From assembly GCF_009002475.1 (NCBI RefSeq), contig NZ_AP019860.1, forward strand, positions 3,782,001-3,846,000: a stretch of 64,000 nucleotides of DNA. The letters are read 5' to 3'. Each line of letters starts with the position of its first letter. Position 1 is the stretch's first letter. The stretch comes from Candidatus Uabimicrobium amorphum (GTDB taxonomy: Bacteria > Planctomycetota > Uabimicrobiia > Uabimicrobiales > Uabimicrobiaceae). The position numbers and the translations under genes are program-made. The notes under the pieces are model-generated. The model saw only the letters and a list, made by a program, of their open reading frames with translations. It did no database searches and had not been told where the DNA came from. Positions 38,171 through 46,939 of this stretch are shown here, piece after piece.

Positions 38171-38194
38171 GTTTTTAATCCCTAACGATGATCG

Positions 38195-38599
38195 CTACGG
38201 GAAATAAATCACAAAAGGACAATAAAGATATGTCAACGATTTATTGGTGTTCGTAATCTCGATATACTTATGAGACTTAGAGATATCCCACACCCACTTT
38301 ATCTGACATACCCCACCGCAATAAAAGTATAGCTGTATTTTTTTATCGCGATACAATATGCGCGATAAAAAAAACTGTTTTTTTTGGAATCTTTCCAACA
38401 GAGTTTGCATTTGCGAAGAAAAATATTTATGCGAAGCTGGAATGAGGGGATTTTCAATAACTTGCTTTACCTTAAAGTATTTTTGATATAGTAAAAGACG
38501 AATATCTCTTTTTACTTTTCCCAACGAAACCGAGTAAATCACGGCGAGCGTGACAACCACCACAACGATCACTAATGACCACCAATATAGTTTTCTCAT
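38195..38599 (-). CDS. Small single-pass membrane protein coupled to kinase
   Basis: 134 residues with one N-terminal helix (WWSLVIVVVVVTLAVIYSVSL) and a basic, helical then beta exterior. No family recognised. Its ATG overlaps the TGA stop of the Sel1 kinase gene (ATGA), so it is translated together with the kinase and is a likely partner or substrate. CYFYCGGVC-like cysteines (YFYCGGVCQIKW) are present. Confidence 0.6.
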   Translation of the reverse strand: MRKLYWWSLVIVVVVVTLAVIYSVSLGKVKRDIRLLLYQKYFKVKQVIENPLIPASHKYFSSQMQTLLERFQKKQFFLSRILYRDKKIQLYFYCGGVCQIKWVWDISKSHKYIEITNTNKSLTYLYCPFVIYFP

Positions 38600-40887
38600 T
38601 TCGTTGTATGGATCTTCTGTAAAATTTTCGGCGAATCCTCTCCGAGTTCTACCGCTTTCTTGTAGTATTCTTGTGCCTTTTCTACATCCATATCCACTCC
38701 AATACCTTTTTCGTAAAAAAAGCCAAGAACCACAGCACCTTCTTTGATTTGTGAATGTGAACTCGGAAAAATATTTCCCCCCTCTTGTTGCATCACTATA
38801 TCGTCAATGATACCCAGTTGCTGTGTATCATTCAAGTGAGCTTGTATCAGCCAATACATTCCCTTGGTAGGCTTTCCCAATCTTTTAATAAGCCAATGCC
38901 CTAAAACATAGCGCGCATAATTATTTCCCAACAATATTTGCACGCGTATTTTTTTTCTAGGTGTATGTTTCGCAAGCGCAATTAGATCATTCTTTGCCAA
39001 ATTATTGCCGTGTAAAATAGAACGAAACAGCCAAAAGAGGCCTTGGTAAGGCCGTTCAAATTTACGGAGACACATATTCCCCAATGCCCGCATTGCCAAA
39101 TCACAATTATTTTGAGCTGCACTTGTAAACATTTCGGAGATTTCCACAAGAGTTTTACGCTGTTGTGCCGTTCCATGCTCTTGGAGATAAATAGACGCCA
39201 TGTTGTTCAGACAAATAGGATCGCGAAGATTAGCACCTTTAATAAACCAAGTTTCTCCCATTACCTGATCTTTAGGAACCAACGTTGTACCATTGTAATA
39301 AATAAACCCTATCGAATTGCTTGCAAAAATATTTCCTCCGCGAAAAGATTCTTGCAGAAGCTCTAAAGCGATTTGGCCATTTCGCGCAACAACCTTGCCG
39401 TGTAGATGAAACATCGCCAATTGCCGTTTCGCTTCCACGCATCCCAAATTTGTCCCACTAGTAAAAGCGCGAAATGCCGCAGGATTGTTCTTCAACTTGA
39501 GGTATATCTCACCTAAGCACGTAAAAGCCAACGGAAAGGCCTTTAATGAGGCTTTTCTTGCGTATATTAATGCTGTTGGTAAATCTTGCGCTACGCCAAG
39601 CCCATGAAAATAACATTTCGCTAAAAAATAATGTGTATATTTCGTATTTTGCGGAAGTTTTTTATACCACTTTTTGGCAATTCTTTTACTCTCATAAAGT
39701 TGGCGTCGTGTCCCCATTCCATCGTGCAACATAAACGACTTCAACATCCACAGATACGGTTCTTGTGGAGACTGAGTTAAAAACTTCTCATTTTCGCTCC
39801 AAGCTTTCTCAAATTTACGTTGAGAAAAATATTGCATAATTTCGGTAAATTTTTCCAGCGATTCCTGCTGCGTATGCTGTGCAAAACCCCAAAAAATCAG
39901 TGCCAGACTCCCCCCCAAAATAAGAGTCAGACTCAGCATAATATATAGACTCCAAGGTTTTGGCGATTTTTGCTCTTTCACAAAACGCCACGACTTTCGA
40001 GAAACACGCGGTTCTACAATACAAGTCTCGTTGGTGGGAAGATATTTACTCGTTATGCCGCGAATTTCATCATAAAAATTATCGATGCTAATACGCCGCC
40101 GCGGATCTTTACACAGTGCTTGCTCTACAATATGTGACAACTTTACAATATGGGGAATTTCTTCTTTGGCAACGTCTTTTAGACGCGTAAGCTCCTGGGT
40201 GCTCACTTTTAACATGGTGTTGAGATTATTCGTTCCAAGAAACGGCGACTCACATAAATTGGCAAATAGTTGGTAAATAACAGTAGCGGTAGTAAACACA
40301 TCGCTTTTGTCTGTCGTATCCCCGTTGACTTGCTCCGGACTCATATAACCAGGTGTTCCGAGAATGGCGTTTGTCTTTGTTAAACTACAAGTGTGATTTT
40401 GAGTAGAAATGGATTTGGCAATTCCCAAGTCCACTAATTTAATTTGACGCCTTTTGGCAATGTAAATGATATTACTGGGCTTAATATCGCGGTGAATGAG
40501 TTCTGCAGAATTCATCGTATGAATGGCACTGACAAGCTGGTAAGAAATCATAAATTTTTCTTCGATAGATAAAGGTTCACCACTAAGAAAAACTTCCTCA
40601 AGTGTCACACCTTCAATATACTCCATCACCAAAAAAAATTGTTTATTGTCTTCGAAAAAATCATACAACTGTACAATATTCGGGTGGGAAAGACGCAATA
40701 GATATCGAGCCTCCCTTTTCAAACGCTGCAGGCAATCTCCGGTTCCCAGATTTTGAGGATGAATTACTTTTACCGCGACTTTGCGATCTTGATGTTTGCT
40801 ATCCGTAGCGAGATACACAAACCCCATTCCTCCTTGACCGATATTTCTCTCTATTTTGTATCTTTTTTTGATGTATTTTTTTGCCAT
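38596..40887 (-). CDS. Ser/Thr protein kinase with membrane helix and Sel1 repeats
   Basis: 763 residues. Kinase domain 10-280: IGQGGMGFVYLA, Lys40 in VAVK, HRDIKPSN with Asp134, DLG (153-155), GTPGYMSPEQ. A membrane helix at about 313-340 (LYIMLSLTLILGGSLALIFW). The C-terminal half holds Sel1-like repeats (HYFLAKCYFHGLGVAQDLPT, GFFYEKGIGVDMDVEKAQEY), the TPR-like repeats used as scaffolds. It is coupled to the small membrane protein by a 4-base overlap. Kinase fusions here differ in tail but not in head from the TPR kinases at 19871 and 49234. Confidence 0.93.
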   Translation of the reverse strand: MAKKYIKKRYKIERNIGQGGMGFVYLATDSKHQDRKVAVKVIHPQNLGTGDCLQRLKREARYLLRLSHPNIVQLYDFFEDNKQFFLVMEYIEGVTLEEVFLSGEPLSIEEKFMISYQLVSAIHTMNSAELIHRDIKPSNIIYIAKRRQIKLVDLGIAKSISTQNHTCSLTKTNAILGTPGYMSPEQVNGDTTDKSDVFTTATVIYQLFANLCESPFLGTNNLNTMLKVSTQELTRLKDVAKEEIPHIVKLSHIVEQALCKDPRRRISIDNFYDEIRGITSKYLPTNETCIVEPRVSRKSWRFVKEQKSPKPWSLYIMLSLTLILGGSLALIFWGFAQHTQQESLEKFTEIMQYFSQRKFEKAWSENEKFLTQSPQEPYLWMLKSFMLHDGMGTRRQLYESKRIAKKWYKKLPQNTKYTHYFLAKCYFHGLGVAQDLPTALIYARKASLKAFPLAFTCLGEIYLKLKNNPAAFRAFTSGTNLGCVEAKRQLAMFHLHGKVVARNGQIALELLQESFRGGNIFASNSIGFIYYNGTTLVPKDQVMGETWFIKGANLRDPICLNNMASIYLQEHGTAQQRKTLVEISEMFTSAAQNNCDLAMRALGNMCLRKFERPYQGLFWLFRSILHGNNLAKNDLIALAKHTPRKKIRVQILLGNNYARYVLGHWLIKRLGKPTKGMYWLIQAHLNDTQQLGIIDDIVMQQEGGNIFPSSHSQIKEGAVVLGFFYEKGIGVDMDVEKAQEYYKKAVELGEDSPKILQKIHTTK

Positions 40888-41076
40888 AGAAATGTAACGC
40901 GCCCGCTGCGCTCTCCTTTTAGGCGTCCAAAAAAATTTATTATCCCAAACTTTGCGAATGGATTTGCCAAATAAATGGATCTGTTGGCATTATAATTGCC
41001 CTTATTAAGACAGTTTAACATTAAAGTGAAATTTTCACAATTCCTTAAATTTATGTTAAAAACTCGGAGGGAAAGC

Positions 41077-41283
41077 ATGGGAGAGTTCAATATAATCGGT
41101 GCTGTAATAGGTGCATTTGTTGGTTGGTTTATAGCGGCCATGTTTTCAAGCGGCCCCAAAACTCCTATAGAGGCATTCACCGGAGATTACGATAGTGATG
41201 GGTTGGGATGTTTAGCGTTTTTGCTACTCATCGCCGTCGGTGCAGGATTGGGTGGATTTATGTTGCCGCCTCTATTCGACTAA
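41077..41283 (+). CDS. Small two-helix membrane protein
   Basis: 68 residues from the ATG at 41077 with a strong GGAGGG site; a longer frame upstream has none. Two glycine-rich hydrophobic helices (IIGAVIGAFVGWFIAAMF and LAFLLLIAVGAGLGGFMLPP) flank a short acidic loop (TGDYDSDGLG). No family recognised. It diverges from the Sel1 kinase gene across 189 bases. Confidence 0.6.
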   Translation: MGEFNIIGAVIGAFVGWFIAAMFSSGPKTPIEAFTGDYDSDGLGCLAFLLLIAVGAGLGGFMLPPLFD

Positions 41284-41405
41284 AATCACAACGACGAAAA
41301 TTCCCAAAGTCCTGTTTTATCGCAAATAAATTCGCACTGCGACAATGTCACTTTTCAATTATAGGTATTGCGTTCCAACAAATTTCGTACTCTTTATACC
41401 CATAA

Positions 41406-41436
41406 AAAAAGCCAGACTTGTTTTCGTCTGGCTTTT
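41406..41436. terminator. Bidirectional rho-independent terminator
   Basis: Stem AGCCAGAC (41410-41417) / GTCTGGCT (41426-41433) with loop TTGTTTTC, flanked by A-tract on the left and T-tract on the right. It can serve the minus-strand carboxypeptidase (stop at 41451) and the plus-strand gene ending at 41283. Confidence 0.85.
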
Positions 41437-41450
41437 CTGCACATGGTCAA

Positions 41451-42695
41451 TTATTTATCCAATTCGTCAACGTATTCGGCAGTGACTAAATTGGCATCGA
41501 CATTTTCCTTTGCCATTTTAAAAATACGCTTTGGTGATGGCCAAAAACCATCCCACCAACTTCCCACCTCTGGAGTTAGAGATAAAATGTTTTGTTCTTC
41601 CAAGAACCAATCATCGGCATCACCGCGAATGGGGTAGATCATTTTATCGGAAGAACCGTATGAGTAATCATTAAAGCGCGTCATGCGCTCCACTAAAGGC
41701 AAACAATGCGGCGAAGCAATCACATCTTTGTGTGCCCATGGATAGTAAACTACATTGCCGAATGCGTGGTAGTTTAGATTTAAACGAATATTTTTTGTGG
41801 CAACAAAATTGCGTATCGCTTGCGTTTCTTTTTCGGAAAAAGGCTGTGTTCCGCGATATGTGGAATCTTCGGGGTCGTCACTCGAACCTTTGTTTTTGAA
41901 ATTCCAATACTTCATTGGCCCATAATTGCGATTGGGGTCCACACCTGTTTTATTGCGATTCTTACGCCACAATCCACCACCGTTGGGATTTGTTTCCTGG
42001 TTGTATGCATAGCCATCTGGATTGACAAGTGGAATAAAAAACAATTCGCGGTTGTCGAGAATATTGCGAACGCGCTTATCGGTTTCATAGTTTTCCAAGA
42101 TGTAATACATAAAATAAAAAACTGTCATCAGTCCTGCCGGCTCGCAAGCGTGATGAGCGGCGGTATACATGACTTGTGCTTCTGTTTTTTGTTCGTCCTG
42201 AGAAGCATTGTCGGAAATCTTTACCATGTAAATGTCGCGACCGTTGGCTGTTTTTCCAATAGATTTTTTGATGGTAATCAGATCTTTCTTACCGTATTTT
42301 TCCGATAAATAGTCAAGGTTTTCGATCACCTCTTCCACCGTAAAATACCCGCCCATAGATCCCAATTTCATCTCGGTACCTGAATCGCGAAGTTCATTGC
42401 GCGCTTCTTCAAGATCTTCCTGGCTTCTCTTTGCATAAAAAGAGCTTAAATCGTCGATAATTACTTTGTAAGAAACACCGCTTTGCTGCAATCTTTTCAT
42501 TTCGTTCGCGGTGAGTGGTAGACGAAGAATGTCACCATTTCGCGAATGTTGGTGAGCAGTACATTCCATAGAAAATGATAAGTCGGCTATTTTTTCGGCG
42601 TTGCCCTCATGGACATAAATTTCAACCATGCTGTAACGATTTTCGGCAAACAAACATGAAAAAACAACGACTCCCAGAAGTAATAATCGATACAT
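41451..42695 (-). CDS. Secreted M14 zinc carboxypeptidase
   Basis: 414 residues with a signal peptide (YRLLLLGVVVFSCLFAENR). Propeptide-like part to about 110, then the M14 catalytic domain: zinc ligands in AAHHACEPAG (His and Glu) and LNLNYHAFG (His), VDPNRNYG for substrate binding, and catalytic Glu in LTPEVGSWW. Family M14A/B carboxypeptidases remove C-terminal residues from peptides. AAAGGA precedes the ATG. Likely periplasmic or extracellular. Confidence 0.9.
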   Translation of the reverse strand: MYRLLLLGVVVFSCLFAENRYSMVEIYVHEGNAEKIADLSFSMECTAHQHSRNGDILRLPLTANEMKRLQQSGVSYKVIIDDLSSFYAKRSQEDLEEARNELRDSGTEMKLGSMGGYFTVEEVIENLDYLSEKYGKKDLITIKKSIGKTANGRDIYMVKISDNASQDEQKTEAQVMYTAAHHACEPAGLMTVFYFMYYILENYETDKRVRNILDNRELFFIPLVNPDGYAYNQETNPNGGGLWRKNRNKTGVDPNRNYGPMKYWNFKNKGSSDDPEDSTYRGTQPFSEKETQAIRNFVATKNIRLNLNYHAFGNVVYYPWAHKDVIASPHCLPLVERMTRFNDYSYGSSDKMIYPIRGDADDWFLEEQNILSLTPEVGSWWDGFWPSPKRIFKMAKENVDANLVTAEYVDELDK

Positions 42696-42713
42696 GTTTT
42701 TTTCCTTTTTAAA

Positions 42714-43529
42714 TTAACGAGGTATAGATAATGCTTTAATGTGCGGTGGCAAAATATGCTTCACGTCTAAATGTCCACAACGATTTTGTACGCATAGTTC
42801 AATGACAGTGTAGAGGTAATCGATTGCTTGACGTGCGGCCCAAACGATATCGGGCTTTGAGCAGTAGTAACAACAAAGAAGCGACGTAAAAACATCTCCG
42901 CACCCCCCAAAAGTCGCTTCGTAAATAAACTTTTTTTCCACTTGGTGCATTTGCTCTTTATTGACAATGACAATATTATTTTGTACATTCGCGAAACGCA
43001 CGGACGTGACAACCACAAATTGCAAACGTGAAAAACGCGCAATTAAACTCTGACAACTTGCCACCAGTTCTTCCAAGTTATGAATTTTTTGCTGGCAAAG
43101 TACTTCCAATTCAAAAAAATTGGGTGTGATTACTGTCGCATATTTTAAAAAATCTTGGTATTGTTGTACAACACAATCTTTGACGTAAATTTTACCATTG
43201 TCTCCCATAACCGGATCAACGACAACGATGGTTTTTGATAACTGTGATAGTCCTGAGGATACTGCCTGCATTTGTTTTGCGGAACCGAAATAACCGGTAT
43301 GTACAACATCGAGTTTTTCGCGCAGTAACAACAAGGATTTTTCGACAAACTCCAACCAATCGTCGCGATCAAACACAACGCCAAATGTTTTTTGCGAAGC
43401 AATGCCCGAAAAATATACAGTATCGATAAATGTACATTCTACGGGAAATTGGGAATAAATGTCACGCGAAATGGCGTTGCCCACTTTACCACGAAGAACA
43501 TTGCTTTGTATAGAGAGTACAGACTTCAT
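42714..43529 (-). CDS. Pyridoxal kinase (PdxY/PdxK-like)
   Basis: 271 residues from the ATG at 43529; the frame is open 264 bases further through the divergent gene and is not real there. Family marks are LSIQSNVLRGKVGNA at the N-terminus, VVVDPVMGDNGKIYV near 110, VITPNFFELEVL, and the anion-hole motif GGCGDVFTSLL near 225 (usually GTGD). It phosphorylates pyridoxal for PLP salvage. Cys in place of Thr before GD is notable. Only 28 bases separate it from the divergent folC start, so promoters must overlap coding sequence. Confidence 0.85.
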   Translation of the reverse strand: MKSVLSIQSNVLRGKVGNAISRDIYSQFPVECTFIDTVYFSGIASQKTFGVVFDRDDWLEFVEKSLLLLREKLDVVHTGYFGSAKQMQAVSSGLSQLSKTIVVVDPVMGDNGKIYVKDCVVQQYQDFLKYATVITPNFFELEVLCQQKIHNLEELVASCQSLIARFSRLQFVVVTSVRFANVQNNIVIVNKEQMHQVEKKFIYEATFGGCGDVFTSLLCCYYCSKPDIVWAARQAIDYLYTVIELCVQNRCGHLDVKHILPPHIKALSIPR

Positions 43530-43557
43530 CAGCTTGTTACCAAATAAAGGACTTTGT

Positions 43558-44787
43558 ATGACTTCGTATGTAGAAGCCCTCGAACATTTAAACCAGACCG
43601 TAGAACTACATGAAAAATGGGATTTAGAAAAAATTTCCCAAATCATCGCCAGGCCAAACGCAACAAATATACAAATTGTCGGAACCAATGGCAAAGGAAC
43701 AACCGCACTGTTTTTACAAAAAATTCTATGTGCGCACGGTTTCAATGTCGGGCTGTTTACATCACCACACTTGGTAAATGTTACCGAACGCATTCGCTAC
43801 AATGCCAACTGCATTTCCGCCAATGAATTTGGAAAAGTGTACATGGAGCTTCGCGATATTTTTGACGAAAAACAACTATCATATTTTGAAAAGCTCATGG
43901 TGGTCGCGGCAGAATTTTTTTGTCGACACCCTGTTGACTTTGTCATTTGGGAAGCAGGCTTAGGCGGTCGTCTTGATGCCACCACCGCCATAAAAAACGA
44001 CATTGTTCTATTCACCCCCATTGCCAAAGACCACAGTGAATATTTGGGAGATACACTAGAACAAATCGCCTATGAAAAGTTTTTCGTCAGTCAATACGCA
44101 AAAAAAGTGTATTCTTCGCCACAAAGCCAGATTGTGCAAAACTTTATGCAAAAACAAGCAGAAATCTATTGTAAAGAAATTTTCTTTATTCCACAAGTAT
44201 CTAATTTTTACATAGCGGAAACAGGTACTGTTTTTGATATAGACAACCAAAAAATAACGATTCCCATGTTAGGAAAGCACTACGCGCAAAATGCCGCTCT
44301 CGCTTGGAATGCCGCGCAACAAACACTGAAGCAAAAGTTTTCCGTAGAGGCAGGAAAACAAGCATTGGAAAATGCGGCATGGCCAGGAAGGTTACAAATC
44401 GTACAACGCAACGCTGACAAATACGTCTTTTGTTGTGCGCACAATATGCATTCACTGCAAAGCGATTTAGAAGTGCTTAAGGTGTTACGTGAAAAAGATA
44501 TTCTCTCGAAAAACACCGGTGTGATCTTCGCCGTTACACGCAACCGTCCCGCGCAACAACACCTACAAATGATCAGCAAAATCTTCCCCAATATCGTCGT
44601 CACCGCAGCAAACGCACAGCACCCAATCCCACAAGAATTGCAACAACAAAATTATGCCATCGCCAACGAATTTGGCGATGCGGTACGAGTATTGCAAAAA
44701 CAGGGTATACACGATTATTTGATCATCGGTTCGATCTATTTAGTCGGCGAAGCATACAAATATTTGGAGTTAGAGGTTAGAAGCTAG
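43558..44787 (+). CDS. folC: Folylpolyglutamate synthase / dihydrofolate synthase
   Basis: 409 residues from the ATG at 43558 with AAAGGA before it; an upstream frame runs through the opposite gene. Mur-ligase fold: P-loop GTNGKGTT at 42-49, FTSPHLVNVTERIRYN, FVIWEAGLGGRLDATTAI, and PIAKDHSEYLGDTLEQIAYEK; the C-terminal domain shows AWPGRLQIV and FCCAHNMHS. It adds glutamate to dihydropteroate or folates in the cytosol. Length and motifs fit FolC. It ends 25 bases before the convergent DsbA-family gene. Confidence 0.92.
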   Translation: MTSYVEALEHLNQTVELHEKWDLEKISQIIARPNATNIQIVGTNGKGTTALFLQKILCAHGFNVGLFTSPHLVNVTERIRYNANCISANEFGKVYMELRDIFDEKQLSYFEKLMVVAAEFFCRHPVDFVIWEAGLGGRLDATTAIKNDIVLFTPIAKDHSEYLGDTLEQIAYEKFFVSQYAKKVYSSPQSQIVQNFMQKQAEIYCKEIFFIPQVSNFYIAETGTVFDIDNQKITIPMLGKHYAQNAALAWNAAQQTLKQKFSVEAGKQALENAAWPGRLQIVQRNADKYVFCCAHNMHSLQSDLEVLKVLREKDILSKNTGVIFAVTRNRPAQQHLQMISKIFPNIVVTAANAQHPIPQELQQQNYAIANEFGDAVRVLQKQGIHDYLIIGSIYLVGEAYKYLELEVRS

Positions 44788-44812
44788 AAGTTAAACGATA
44801 TCTAACAACTTA

Positions 44813-45475
44813 CTACTGATGCAATTGCAAAATGGTACTCGCCAAAGTTTCGGGATCTTGCGCTCCGGAAACAATATGTTTGTCATCAAACACAAAAGCC
44901 GGAACACCGCGGACACCTCGCGCAAGCCATTGGTATTCTTCTTCGCGTACCGCATTTGCATAGCGCCCATCGTTTAAAATCTCGCGACTTTCTGCGGCAT
45001 CTAGACCAATCTCTTCTGCTACAGAAACGAGCACTTCCACTTGATCAATTTCTTGCCTCTCGCCAAAAAACGCGGAAAACAAACGTAGTTTCAGCTCGGT
45101 TTCTTTACCTTTTGTACGCGCATAATGCAGTATTTGGTGCGCTTTGAATGTATTGAACATTTTCATTTCATCAAAGTAGTCAAATTTAAAACCTAACGCG
45201 GCACCTATCTTCGTCAGACTCGCACGAGCTTTGATACTTCCTTCAAGAGTTGTTCCATATTTTGCAGCGAGATGCGAACGTAAATTTTCGCCACCTTGAG
45301 GCATCTTAGAATTGAGTTCAAATGGATGCCAGTGGATATCCGCTTCCACTTTATCACCAACAATCTCTAACGCTTTTTCAAGGCGTTTATAACCAATGAT
45401 GCACCACGGACACACAACATCAGAAACAATATCGATACGTAGTTTTTTTTCACTTATCACGTTTGTATCAGTCAT
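44813..45475 (-). CDS. DsbA-family oxidoreductase, FrnE type
   Basis: 220 residues. Thioredoxin fold with CPWC at 22-25 (VSDVVCPWCIIGYKRLEKAL), inserted helical domain (FELNSKMPQGGENLRSHLA, FNTFKAHQILHYA), and GVRGVPAFVFDD with the cis-Pro, then VSGAQDPETLAS. FrnE-type proteins are cytosolic thiol oxidoreductases or 2-hydroxychromene-2-carboxylate isomerase relatives. AGGAG precedes the ATG. A pseudogene fragment lies just upstream. Confidence 0.92.
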   Translation of the reverse strand: MTDTNVISEKKLRIDIVSDVVCPWCIIGYKRLEKALEIVGDKVEADIHWHPFELNSKMPQGGENLRSHLAAKYGTTLEGSIKARASLTKIGAALGFKFDYFDEMKMFNTFKAHQILHYARTKGKETELKLRLFSAFFGERQEIDQVEVLVSVAEEIGLDAAESREILNDGRYANAVREEEYQWLARGVRGVPAFVFDDKHIVSGAQDPETLASTILQLHQ

Positions 45476-45525
45476 GTTTGTAATCTCCTATTGTAATGAC
45501 ATACCAATTAGAATCGATGTATATT

Positions 45526-45673
45526 TCACGACTTATCTTTTTTCTCTTTTTGAATGTCTACTTTTTTGCGTAGTTGCTCCTCAATAGGACCTCAGAGTAT
45601 TAAATTTTGCAGGACGATTCAAAGTGATCGTGGCGATGCCATTGTCTTTATTGTACTTAATCATTTCGAACAT
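45526..45673 (-). pseudogene. Remnant of an enoyl-CoA hydratase (crotonase) gene joined to another C-terminus
   Basis: From the ATG at 45673, preceded by AGAGAGG, reads MFEMIKYNKDNGIATITL then NRPAKFNTL, which is the conserved start of enoyl-CoA hydratases, then stops at 45581. In another frame the sequence continues as PIEEQLRKKVDIQKEKKDKS up to a stop at 45526. So the beginning of a crotonase gene remains, the body is deleted, and a charged C-terminus follows. The deletion point is near 45585-45600. Confidence 0.6.
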
Positions 45674-45716
45674 ACTTACCTCTCTTTTCAAATAGTAACC
45701 GTATTTTAATTATAGA

Positions 45717-46271
45717 CTAACTACCAACTTGAAATACATTGCGAAGATGCTCAATAAATCGTGCTTTGTCGCCATCAAAATCTGGATTTTTAATCACGTC
45801 GTGCGAGGAAAAATGTGCTAGTTCGTCTAAACCACAATAAGATTGACTCTTTCTCATCGGTAACAATACTGCGTCGCGATCTCCCCCGTCAAAAAAATCT
45901 GTTCCAAATGCCTCAGTGGGAGCATTCCATGTGGTAGAAAGCATGAAACTTTTCCCCTTCATCAAACCGCCCGAACCATACGCACCGTCGGTAAAAGCAA
46001 AAAACTCACCGTAGGCGTAAACCTCATCCATATATTTTTTTAAAATAGAGGGCATCATAAACCAATAAACCGGATACTGATAAATGATAAAATCCGCTTG
46101 TTTCCACTTCACAATTTCTTGTTGCACTTCGTAACCGTCTTCCACAATTGTGGTAACAACATTAAATGATGAAGACAAACAGTCTTTGGCGGCCTCAAAC
46201 AATCCACGATTGTATTTTCCACCAGCAAATTCACCTGTTTCGGCACCTAAAATAAGTAATATAGTTTTCAT
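45717..46271 (-). CDS. mdaB: NAD(P)H quinone oxidoreductase, MdaB type
   Basis: 184 residues from the ATG at 46271 with GGGAG upstream. Flavodoxin-like fold: ILGAETGEFAGGKYNRGLF, YQYPVYWFMMPSILKKYMDEV and MLSTTWNAPTEAFG are characteristic of MdaB (modulator of drug activity B). It reduces quinones by two electrons, avoiding semiquinone radicals, in the cytosol. The HxlR gene diverges with 180 bases between starts, a typical quinone- or thiol-stress regulator pair. Confidence 0.9.
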   Translation of the reverse strand: MKTILLILGAETGEFAGGKYNRGLFEAAKDCLSSSFNVVTTIVEDGYEVQQEIVKWKQADFIIYQYPVYWFMMPSILKKYMDEVYAYGEFFAFTDGAYGSGGLMKGKSFMLSTTWNAPTEAFGTDFFDGGDRDAVLLPMRKSQSYCGLDELAHFSSHDVIKNPDFDGDKARFIEHLRNVFQVGS

Positions 46272-46395
46272 AACATCTCCCATTCAAAAAATAACAGCCC
46301 AGTATTCGCGAAAAATTTCACCACATGCTGAGTGAAAATGAATATTGTTTACATTTACTAAAAAATAATATAGTATGTATTTTTGGTCAAGTACC

Positions 46396-46415
46396 TACTA
46401 TTAAGTTTAATACTA
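46396..46415. promoter_or_regulatory. Imperfect dyad, candidate HxlR operator
   Basis: TACTATTAA-GT-TTAATACTA, 9-bp arms with one mismatch, in the mdaB/hxlR divergent region. AGTATGTA repeats directly at 46372-46379 and 46423-46430 on either side. The YodB-type HxlR operator TACTAT..ATAGTA (from memory) is similar. Confidence 0.4.
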
Positions 46416-46451
46416 ACTAAAAAGTATGTAATGTGATTTAACGGGGGATTC

Positions 46452-46871
46452 ATGGACGAATGTGAATTAAAAAAAGTGGGGAATTTAGAATTTGTATGTT
46501 ACTTCCAACTTGCAATGATGATTATCGGTGGAAAATGGAAACCAAAAGTGCTGTTTCATTTAGTTCAACACGAAAATATTCGCTTTGGGGAACTGCGCAG
46601 GAAGATAATCGGCATTTCGGAAAAAATGCTCATCCAAAGTCTCAAAGACTTAGAAAAAGATAAAATTGTACACCGTAAAGTGTATCGCCAAGTGCCTCCC
46701 AAGGTGGAATATTCACTAACAGATTTAGGAAAATCACTTATTCCTATATTGAGCTCAATGGAGCAGTGGGGAAAGTCTTATGCTTCTTATTTTGTGGCCA
46801 AAAAGGAAAAAAACACCAAATACAAATTAGGAACCATCATAGATAATTTAGATGAGCAGGTAAAACATTGA
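46452..46871 (+). CDS. HxlR-family transcriptional regulator
   Basis: 139 residues. Winged helix of HxlR: QLAMMIIGGKWKPKVLFHLV, IRFGELRRKIIGISEKMLIQSLKDLEKD then VHRKVYRQVPPKVEYSLTDLG. Cysteines at positions 4 and 16 lie where YodB/HypR-type sensors have their redox cysteine. It likely represses the divergent quinone reductase gene until electrophiles or quinones modify it. GGGGGA precedes the ATG. Confidence 0.92.
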   Translation: MDECELKKVGNLEFVCYFQLAMMIIGGKWKPKVLFHLVQHENIRFGELRRKIIGISEKMLIQSLKDLEKDKIVHRKVYRQVPPKVEYSLTDLGKSLIPILSSMEQWGKSYASYFVAKKEKNTKYKLGTIIDNLDEQVKH

Positions 46872-46906
46872 CAAGGTCGTACACTCAATATTTTTCCATA
46901 ATTTAA

Positions 46907-46939
46907 CGTGTTCTGATACATTAGAACACGCTCTCTTTT
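46907..46939 (+). terminator. Rho-independent terminator after hxlR
   Basis: Stem CGTGTTCT (46907-46914) / AGAACACG (46923-46930), loop GATACATT, followed by CTCTCTTTTA. It lies 36 bases after the HxlR stop and abuts the convergent methyltransferase stop at 46938. Confidence 0.75.

Noticed and set aside
43459..43793. Extended starts of folC and pyridoxal kinase overlapping each other
   Set aside because: Family similarity begins at 43558 and 43529; the extensions are only open frames through the opposite gene.
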